Positions 1 to 5,166 of a stretch of DNA of 5,964 bases are shown one piece after another. This DNA comes from NS-11 sp036505795 (lineage in GTDB: Bacteria; Nitrospirota; Nitrospiria; Nitrospirales; NS-4), in NCBI GenBank assembly GCA_036505795.1, contig DASXSU010000002.1, positions 1 through 5,964 on the forward strand. The letters are read 5' to 3'. Numbering within the stretch: position 1 is the stretch's first letter; every line of letters begins with the position of its first letter. The translations under genes were made by a program, and so were the position numbers. Under the pieces are notes generated by a model. That model worked only from the letters and a program-made list of their open reading frames with translations, had not been told where the DNA came from and ran no database searches.

Positions 1-1
1 C

Positions 2-751
2 CTGTCCGTCCCCAACCAGGTCACACACCTGACGTTCGATAAGGCCTATTCTGTCCTGCATCTCGACGGCGAGGAATCCGTCACTGCCAAATGTCTCCTG
101 ATTGCGACGGGTGTCGATTACCGCCGTCTAGGCGCGGACGGAGAAGACAAGTTTGAAGGGCGGGGCGTCTATTACGCCGCGACGCCTACCGAGGCGCAAA
201 TGTGCCGAGGAGCCCAAGTGATCTTGGTAGGTGGCGGGAACTCTGCCGGGCAAGCCGCTGTCTTCCTTGCCGCGAACGCCAGTAAAGTCCTGCTTCTCAT
301 CCGGGGCGATGACTTAGGTCAGCATATGTCCAGTTACCTGGTAAGGCGGATCGAACAGACCGCCAACATCGAAGTCCTCCGCAACACGACGGTCCGCCGA
401 ATGCGCGGTGATGGGCACCTCGGATCAGTCGAGATCGTCAACAACAAGACCGGTCAAGAGCGGACGGTTGAGACACCGGCGGTATTCGAGTTCATCGGGG
501 CGGTGCCACGAACAGACTGGTTGCCCCCAGAGATTGATAGGGACGCGAAGGGGTTTGTCCGGACCGGCGCGGCTCTGGCACAGTCTCCACATTGGACTTC
601 CCGCCGACAGCCGTTCCTGCTGGAGACGAGCCGGCCAGGCATATTCGCTGCAGGAGACGTCCGTTGCGATTCGATCAAACGCGTCGCTTCGGCCGTCGGG
701 GAGGGAGCGATGGCGGTGGCCTTCGTACATGAGTACCTCAAAACAATATAA
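2..751 (+). CDS. Thioredoxin reductase-like FAD/NAD(P)-dependent oxidoreductase, C-terminal part, lacking CxxC
   Basis: The reading frame is open from base 2 to the TAA at 749-751, giving 249 residues; the N-terminal part with the first FAD-binding GxGxxG lies upstream of the window. Visible in order (numbered from the first visible residue): the ATG motif of the FAD domain (35-37), an inserted NAD(P) Rossmann domain with GGGNSAG (77-83), and the closing FAD motif PGIFAAGD (212-219) followed by KRVASAVGEG, which normally contacts the flavin. This order is that of low-molecular-weight thioredoxin reductases. The CxxC active site expected just before the Rossmann domain is replaced by AATP (59-62), so it should not reduce thioredoxin by the classical dithiol route. 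The NADPH-type HRRxxxR is also absent; RGDDLGQH (101-108) stands there. Similar CxxC-less proteins are often fused to an N-terminal cyclic-nucleotide-binding domain, which cannot be checked here. Electron acceptor unknown. The fold is sure; the substrate is not. Confidence 0.9.
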   Translation: MSVPNQVTHLTFDKAYSVLHLDGEESVTAKCLLIATGVDYRRLGADGEDKFEGRGVYYAATPTEAQMCRGAQVILVGGGNSAGQAAVFLAANASKVLLLIRGDDLGQHMSSYLVRRIEQTANIEVLRNTTVRRMRGDGHLGSVEIVNNKTGQERTVETPAVFEFIGAVPRTDWLPPEIDRDAKGFVRTGAALAQSPHWTSRRQPFLLETSRPGIFAAGDVRCDSIKRVASAVGEGAMAVAFVHEYLKTI

Positions 752-807
752 GTAGACATTTGTTCGTTGTCGTACATGCCCCGATGCTGACCGGACCACC
801 TCTTCGT

Positions 808-829
808 AGGGTATAGGACCCTCCGGGGT
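808..829 (+). other. Short alternative hairpins in the gap before the aldo/keto reductase
   Basis: AGGGT (808-812) can pair with ACCCT (818-822) across a 5-base loop. The same middle arm, ACCC (818-821), can instead pair with GGGT (826-829) across the loop TCCG. The two stems exclude each other. No T-tract follows, so this does not look like an intrinsic terminator. Stems of 4-5 bp are weak and may be chance. The rest of the 752-883 gap shows no convincing promoter and no other structure beyond the ribosome binding site at its end. Confidence 0.2.
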
Positions 830-869
830 GTAAAGACAACGCACGGGCGTTATCATGTAGTCTCGTGTC

Positions 870-876
870 GGAGGAG
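870..876 (+). promoter_or_regulatory. Ribosome binding site of the aldo/keto reductase gene
   Basis: GGAGGAG lies 7 bases upstream of the ATG at 884. It is a near-perfect Shine-Dalgarno sequence, fixes the start of the gene, and shows that the gene can be translated independently of the flavoprotein upstream. It is the strongest ribosome binding site in the window. Confidence 0.85.
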
Positions 877-883
877 TCATCTT

Positions 884-1930
884 ATGGACACGACGCGAAG
901 ACGCTTTATGAAGCTCAGCCTGTCGATCGCAGGGACAACCGCCGGTCTAATGGCGGCAGGCCCGGCTGGCGGACTATCATTTGCCGCATCTAACGCGCCG
1001 ATACCCACGCCGCCTTCGACCCGCAAAGGCAACATGCTCTACCGGACGCTCGGTAGCACGCGAGAACAGATATCGCTGCTTGGCCTGGGCGGACACCACA
1101 TCGGCCGGCCACCTGACGAGCAAGAGGGTATCGGCATCGTGCGCCGCGCGATCGATCACGGTATCACCTTTATGGACAACTCCTGGGACTACCATGAGGG
1201 CGGTAGCGAGATTCGCATGGGCAAGGCGCTCCGAGACGGCTACCGGGACAAAGTATTTCTCATGACAAAGATCGACGGACGGACGAAGCGGGCTGCCGCC
1301 GAGCAGATCGACGAATCGCTCAAGCGCCTGCAGACCGATCATGTTGATTTGATGCAACACCATGAGGTCATTCGCCTGGAGGACCCCGACCGAATTTTTG
1401 GTGAGGGCGGCGCTCAGGAGGCGCTGCTCGAAGCGCAGAAGGCCGGTAAGATTCGCTACATCGGCTTCACCGGGCACAAAGATCCATTCGTGCATCTGCG
1501 AATGTTGGAGCTTGCCGGGAAGCATCATTTTCGGTTCGACGCCGTCCAGATGCCGCTGAACGTCATGGATGCCCATTTCCGTAGTTTCCAGCACCAGGTC
1601 GTGCCGGTCCTGGTAAAGGAACAGATCGGAGTGCTGGGCATGAAGTCGATGGGCGATAAGATTATCCTCGACAGCGGAGTCGTCACCCCCATCGAGTGCC
1701 TGCATTATGCGATGAGCCTGCCGACATCCGTCGTGATCACCGGCATAGACAGCATGAAGATGCTGGACCAGGCGCTCGAAGCGGTCCGAACCTTTGCACC
1801 AATGACACAGGTACAAGTAAAGGCGCTGCTTGAGCGCACGGCAAAGCACGCGTCCAATGGCAGATATGAGCAGTTCAAGACGACTCCTGATTTTGATAGT
1901 ACCGCCCGTCACCCTGAATGGCTCGGATGA
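884..1930 (+). CDS. Tat-exported aldo/keto reductase
   Basis: A 348-residue protein. The N-terminus has a twin-arginine signal: TRRRFMK (4-10), a mild hydrophobic stretch (about 11-35) and possible signal peptidase sites around 34-38. The aldo/keto reductase barrel starts near YRTLGST (53-59). The catalytic tetrad of the family can be placed as D98 (FMDNS), Y103 (DYHEGGSE), K129 (LMTK) and H160 (DLMQHH). KAGKIRYIGFTGH (186-198) is the usual central barrel strand. The family reduces aldehydes or ketones with NAD(P)H, or works in reverse. The typical C-terminal NADPH-phosphate loop is poorly conserved here (GIDSMKML, 287-294), so cofactor preference is unclear. No ferredoxin-type cysteine cluster is fused to it. 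Tat export would carry the folded enzyme with bound cofactor to the periplasm or membrane, as known for Zymomonas glucose-fructose oxidoreductase; this is inferred. Its end overlaps the next gene. Substrate unknown. Confidence 0.93.
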   Translation: MDTTRRRFMKLSLSIAGTTAGLMAAGPAGGLSFAASNAPIPTPPSTRKGNMLYRTLGSTREQISLLGLGGHHIGRPPDEQEGIGIVRRAIDHGITFMDNSWDYHEGGSEIRMGKALRDGYRDKVFLMTKIDGRTKRAAAEQIDESLKRLQTDHVDLMQHHEVIRLEDPDRIFGEGGAQEALLEAQKAGKIRYIGFTGHKDPFVHLRMLELAGKHHFRFDAVQMPLNVMDAHFRSFQHQVVPVLVKEQIGVLGMKSMGDKIILDSGVVTPIECLHYAMSLPTSVVITGIDSMKMLDQALEAVRTFAPMTQVQVKALLERTAKHASNGRYEQFKTTPDFDSTARHPEWLG

Positions 1931-2883
1931 TTGCAATGATTGCTGTACGCGTCCACGCCTTGTCTCTGGTGCTGCTTTTTCTACTCATCATTTCTGCCGT
2001 CTCATCTCCGCCCGAGAGCGCCAGAGCCAGGGAGATATCTGCTTCCGCATCCTCGAAAGCAAACGGCGCCGGGAGTGACTATCAGGGTCCCAGTAAGGAG
2101 TTCCAGGCGCCGGATAAGTCTTTTGCTACACGAGTACCAGTAGGCTGGCGCTCGCGCACCATGATGGCGGGGGCCCAAGCGGTCCATGTCTTTGAGCCGG
2201 AAGGGACGGGGGATGAACGCATCCTGGTCTCATCCGGTGTCGCCGCTGCGGATTCCATCCGAGATCTGGTTCAGCAATCGATGGCGTTGGCAATGCAGCT
2301 GTTTCCCGCGCTCCAGCCTACGGGCACCCCGTCATTCTTTCAAGTGGGAGGCGAGCAGGCGGCGGAGGTTTCCTATACGGGCATGTCAGCCGCCGGCGTC
2401 TCGGTGAGCGGCTGGCAAGGCGTCATTCTGAAAGACCGCTTCTATTTCGCCGTGATGGGCCTAGCACGCACAGACCGGACTACGCCCATCCAGAAAGAGG
2501 CGCGCTTCATGCTCAGGAGCATGCGGCCGGGCCACATCGAAGAGAACCGTCAACTGGCTGCGGCGATCGTTGGGCGGTGGACTTTTTATCAGGGCAGCAG
2601 TTCTGGCGGGGGCAGTAGTCGGACAAGTAGTTCGGTGACAAAACAGGTGACGTTCTACCCAAATGGGCGTTTCGAATATCAAGGCGGAGTGTATGTTGAT
2701 ACTAACATGCCGGGCGGTGGCGGCGGAACTGCAAGCGGAGACAATTCTTCCACCGGTACCTATAAAGTGTATGGCAACACCCTGTACTCACAAATCGATG
2801 GCGGTGGACAGGCTGTCTTTGGGCTCGAATTGGTAAAAGGAGGCGGACTCAAAATCGACGGTACCTTGTTCATTCGGGAGTAA
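1918..2883 (+). CDS. Exported protein of unknown function with beta-rich C-terminal domain
   Basis: A 321-residue protein that I do not recognise as a named family. It begins with a Sec-type signal peptide: hydrophobic core at about 14-29 and a likely cleavage after A-R-A (35-37). Residues about 58-203 (from PSKEFQAP to RSMRPG) read like a compact alpha/beta domain of the kind seen in PsbP/DcrB-like secreted proteins; this is a guess from pattern. Residues about 214-321 form a second domain starting GRWTFY (219-224) and ending KIDGTLFIRE, with alternating beta-strand patterns that suggest a small lipocalin-like barrel. Two Gly/Ser-rich loops (225-239 and 264-280) interrupt it. There are no cysteines and no lipobox. 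The start is uncertain: ATG 1918 overlaps the reductase gene by 13 bases, while ATG 1927 gives a classic ATGA overlap with its stop. Neither has a good Shine-Dalgarno, which fits translational coupling. Either start keeps the signal peptide. Confidence 0.85.
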   Translation: MARMIAMIAVRVHALSLVLLFLLIISAVSSPPESARAREISASASSKANGAGSDYQGPSKEFQAPDKSFATRVPVGWRSRTMMAGAQAVHVFEPEGTGDERILVSSGVAAADSIRDLVQQSMALAMQLFPALQPTGTPSFFQVGGEQAAEVSYTGMSAAGVSVSGWQGVILKDRFYFAVMGLARTDRTTPIQKEARFMLRSMRPGHIEENRQLAAAIVGRWTFYQGSSSGGGSSRTSSSVTKQVTFYPNGRFEYQGGVYVDTNMPGGGGGTASGDNSSTGTYKVYGNTLYSQIDGGGQAVFGLELVKGGGLKIDGTLFIRE

Positions 2884-2899
2884 GCCTTCCATCTTCTCC

Positions 2900-2912
2900 C
2901 TTATGCGATAAG
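2900..2912 (+). other. Small AT-rich inverted repeat after the exported-protein gene
   Basis: CTTAT (2900-2904) and ATAAG (2908-2912) can form a 5-bp stem with a GCG loop, 17 bases after the stop. It is AT-rich and lacks a T-tract, so it is not a convincing terminator. No better terminator is visible in the 115-bp gap. Confidence 0.2.
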
Positions 2913-2961
2913 ACCCGGCAGAGCTACCCCAATTCTTTGGCTGCACGCTTTCCAACCCCCC

Positions 2962-2991
2962 TTGTGGAAAATACCTTGACTAGACGATACT
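2962..2991 (+). promoter_or_regulatory. Possible promoter of the sigma-54 activator gene
   Basis: A weak sigma-70-like pair is visible: TTGTGG (2962-2967) as -35 and GATACT (2986-2991) as -10, separated by 18 bases. Matches to consensus are 3/6 and 4/6. If real, transcription would start at about 2998-2999, on the start codon itself, making a leaderless or nearly leaderless message. This agrees with the lack of a Shine-Dalgarno before the ATG at 2999, but the match is too weak to rely on. Confidence 0.3.
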
Positions 2992-3000
2992 TAGCAGTAT
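2987..3000 (+). repeat. Dyad ATACT-TAGC-AGTAT covering the activator start codon
   Basis: ATACT (2987-2991) and AGTAT (2996-3000) are perfect 5-base inverted arms around TAGC. The right arm includes the first two bases of the ATG at 2999, and the left arm lies in the proposed -10 element. It could be an operator half-site pair for autoregulation, or an RNA hairpin that hides the start codon, or chance. Confidence 0.3.
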
Positions 3001-5074
3001 GGACAGACAGTCCGCATCTCCTTGTGAGACTCTCGCTGAGCAGTACCAAGCCCTGCTGGAAGTTTCTGAGGCGATCGCGGTCCACCGTGACCTTCCGAAG
3101 CTGTTTCATGACCTTGCCCACCGCCTGCATCGAGTGGTCAACTTTGAGTATATGCGGCTGCTCCTCCACGACCCTGAGCGCAATGTCATGCGCTTTCACA
3201 TCCTTGAGGCTCCGGACCCGAAATTTTGTGACGTACTAGGCGGTCAAGATCTACAAGTGGACGAATCCCCAGGTGGCTGGGTTTGGCAACATCAGCAGCC
3301 CCTGGTCGTCTCGAACCACGCCATAGAAACGCGTTTCCCCCGTGTGAGCGATGCCGTATGCCAACAAGGTGTGAAATCATATTGCGTCGTGCCTCTTACG
3401 ACCGCCCAGCGCCGGCTAGGCGCGCTCGGATTCGGAAGCTTACAGGAAGGCACCTACGACAACGCCGACCTCGAATTCTTGCAACAGGTAGCCAGACAGG
3501 TCGCCGTGGCCGTGGACGACGCTCTCAATTATCAGAGGGTCCAATCGTTCCAGCAAGAGCTTGCCCATGAACGCGACCGCCTGCGTCTTCTGCTCGACGT
3601 CAACAATGCGGTTGTCTCTCGTCTGGATCTCCGAGAAGTGTTCACGGCCACCACAGCCTCCCTTCGTCAGGTAATGCCGTATGAGATTGCTAGCCTGTAC
3701 CTTTCCGATGCGGACAGGAAATCCTTTCGAAGGCACGCTCTTGTTTTTCCTGAAGGCAAAGGATTGATCCACGAGGGGCTCGTGGGTCTCATCGACGAAA
3801 CGCCTGCAGGTCCCGCATTCAGATCGGGCAAACCAACCCTGTTCGATGAGGCCGATCTCAAACGCCTGAATTCCGAGGTGGGCAAGTCTTTACTTGCGGA
3901 AGGTGTTAAGTCGGGCTGCTGCGTCCCGCTCCTCTCACACGGGAAAGTCTTGGGGACATTGAACGTCGGAAGCTTCCGCGAGGGAGGCTTTACCCACGAC
4001 GAGATTGATCTGCTTAGCCACGTCGCAAGTCAGATTGCAATCGCGGTGGACAATGCGCTGGCCTACCAGGAGATCGGTGATCTGAAGGATAAGCTGAACA
4101 AGGAGAAACTCTATCTCGAAGAGGAAATCCGGACGGAATACAACTTCGAAGAGATCATCGGCGAGACCGTAGGGCTGAAACGCGTCCTGAAGCAGGTCGA
4201 GACGGTAGCACCAACGGATTCCACAGTGCTGATTCTGGGCGAAACCGGCACGGGCAAAGAACTCATCGCGCGGGCTCTTCACAACCTCAGTGGACGGCAG
4301 GAGCGAACCTTCGTCAAGATGAACTGTGCGGCGATTCCCACGGGCTTGCTCGAAAGTGAACTGTTCGGGCATGAACGGGGTGCCTTCACGGGTGCCATTG
4401 CCCAGAAGGTTGGCCGTTTTGAGCTCGCTCACCAAGGCACGTTATTCCTCGACGAGGTCGGTGACATCCCTCTCGAACTGCAATCGAAGCTGCTGCGCGT
4501 CCTGCAAGAACAGGAATTCGAGCGGCTGGGAAGTACGAAAACGATCCGGGTCAACGTCCGGTTGGTGGCTGCCACGAATCAGGAACTGGGTCATATGGTT
4601 GCCGAGAAGCTGTTCCGCAGCGATCTCTATTATCGCCTCAATGTGTTTCCTATCGTCCTCCCGCCTCTACGGGAGCGTCCTGACGACATCCCGCTCCTTG
4701 TCCGGTACTTCGCTCAAAAACATGCCCGACGCATGAACAAGCCAATCGAATCGATACCGTCAGAGACGATGGCGATACTCTCGAAGTATCACTGGCCCGG
4801 GAATATCCGCGAACTCGAAAATCTGATCGAGCGTGCCGTGATTTTGTCGACCGGATCAGACCTCCAAGTGCCCTTAGGGGAGTTGAAAACGCCGGCTGCC
4901 TCGCCTACAAGCGGCGTCGCGACGTTAGAAGCGGCAGAGCGCAGCCACATCACGCGCGCGCTGCAGGAATCCAACTGGGTGATCGGAGGTCCATCGGGCG
5001 CCGCAGCGCACCTGGGCATGAAACGGACCACGCTGCAATCGAAGATGAGGAAGCTCGGAATTTCCCGGTCCTAA
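2999..5074 (+). CDS. FhlA-like sigma-54-dependent transcriptional activator (GAF-GAF-AAA+-Fis HTH)
   Basis: A 691-residue enhancer-binding protein that would use ATP hydrolysis to open sigma-54 RNA polymerase promoters. Two GAF sensor domains (about 13-178 and 191-356) are joined by a helical linker (about 178-206). A second coiled-coil helix (about 358-380) leads into the AAA+ domain. That domain has Walker A GETGTGKE (414-421), the sigma-54-contacting GAFTGA loop (461-466), Walker B LFLDEV (482-487), sensor I VAATN (523-527), arginine-finger candidates R540 and R546, and sensor II in WPGNIRELEN (599-608). A Fis-type helix-turn-helix closes the protein (about 641-690; GAAAHLGMKRTTLQ). All ATPase motifs are intact. 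There is no receiver domain, so it is not a two-component regulator; like FhlA it should sense a ligand through the GAF domains. The start is firm: an in-frame TAG at 2981 excludes longer forms and no other start codon lies between. It lacks a clear Shine-Dalgarno. Targets cannot be told from this window. Confidence 0.95.
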   Translation: MDRQSASPCETLAEQYQALLEVSEAIAVHRDLPKLFHDLAHRLHRVVNFEYMRLLLHDPERNVMRFHILEAPDPKFCDVLGGQDLQVDESPGGWVWQHQQPLVVSNHAIETRFPRVSDAVCQQGVKSYCVVPLTTAQRRLGALGFGSLQEGTYDNADLEFLQQVARQVAVAVDDALNYQRVQSFQQELAHERDRLRLLLDVNNAVVSRLDLREVFTATTASLRQVMPYEIASLYLSDADRKSFRRHALVFPEGKGLIHEGLVGLIDETPAGPAFRSGKPTLFDEADLKRLNSEVGKSLLAEGVKSGCCVPLLSHGKVLGTLNVGSFREGGFTHDEIDLLSHVASQIAIAVDNALAYQEIGDLKDKLNKEKLYLEEEIRTEYNFEEIIGETVGLKRVLKQVETVAPTDSTVLILGETGTGKELIARALHNLSGRQERTFVKMNCAAIPTGLLESELFGHERGAFTGAIAQKVGRFELAHQGTLFLDEVGDIPLELQSKLLRVLQEQEFERLGSTKTIRVNVRLVAATNQELGHMVAEKLFRSDLYYRLNVFPIVLPPLRERPDDIPLLVRYFAQKHARRMNKPIESIPSETMAILSKYHWPGNIRELENLIERAVILSTGSDLQVPLGELKTPAASPTSGVATLEAAERSHITRALQESNWVIGGPSGAAAHLGMKRTTLQSKMRKLGISRS

Positions 5075-5079
5075 TACCG

Positions 5080-5116
5080 CTTGGGAGCCATCAGCCTTTC
5101 ATAGGTTCATCCCAGG
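5080..5116 (+). other. Weak stem-loop after the activator gene
   Basis: CTTGGGA (5080-5086) can pair with TCCCAGG (5110-5116), 7 bp with one G-T wobble, across a 23-base loop. It sits just after the activator stop but has a long loop and no T-tract, so it is at best a poor terminator candidate. Confidence 0.2.
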
Positions 5117-5132
5117 CATCAATCCACGCGTG

Positions 5133-5138
5133 TATACT
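5133..5138 (+). promoter_or_regulatory. Probable -10 element of the pgm promoter
   Basis: TATACT matches the sigma-70 -10 consensus at 5 of 6 positions and lies 28 bases upstream of the pgm start codon, giving a predicted transcription start near 5145. No good -35 element is found at 16-18 bases upstream (TCCCAG at 17). This supports separate transcription of pgm from the activator gene. Confidence 0.45.
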
Positions 5139-5155
5139 GTCTTCATCATTTCGAA

Positions 5156-5161
5156 CGGGAG
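5156..5161 (+). promoter_or_regulatory. Ribosome binding site of pgm
   Basis: CGGGAG lies 5 bases before ATG 5167. Two further in-frame ATGs follow at 5173 and 5179. The spacing favours the first, as does the alignment of the protein start with E. coli Pgm. Confidence 0.65.
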
Positions 5162-5166
5162 TCACG

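Noticed and set aside
723..778. Direct repeat TCGTACATG at 723-731 and 770-778
   Set aside because: Nine bases repeated once, one copy inside the conserved coding end of the flavoprotein. No further copies or mobile-element context; probably chance.
851..856. TATCAT as a -10 element for the aldo/keto reductase gene
   Set aside because: It matches the consensus at 5 of 6, but no -35 element is found at a normal distance upstream, so a promoter here cannot be claimed.
425..880. A 151-codon open frame on the - strand spanning the flavoprotein end and the gap
   Set aside because: Most of it is antisense to conserved flavoprotein sequence, and the translation looks like noise with scattered Arg, Pro and Cys.
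977..1936. A 319-codon open frame on the - strand
   Set aside because: It lies opposite the aldo/keto reductase, whose motifs, signal peptide and ribosome binding site are clear. The antisense translation shows no recognisable domain; it is open because of the codon bias of the real gene.
2937..2955. TTGGCTGCACGCTTTCC as a sigma-54 promoter before the activator gene
   Set aside because: It has the GG of the -24 element and a T-rich -12 region, but the invariant GC at -12 reads TC and the -24 box departs from TGGCAC after TGGC. Too many key mismatches.
2976..2981. TTGACT as a -35 element near the activator start
   Set aside because: It matches TTGACA at 5 of 6, but the -10 position 17-18 bases downstream falls inside the coding sequence and reads ATGGAC or TGGACA.
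3935..4435. A 166-codon open frame on the - strand
   Set aside because: It lies opposite GAF2 and the Walker A/GAFTGA region of the activator and shows no domain or sensible protein pattern.
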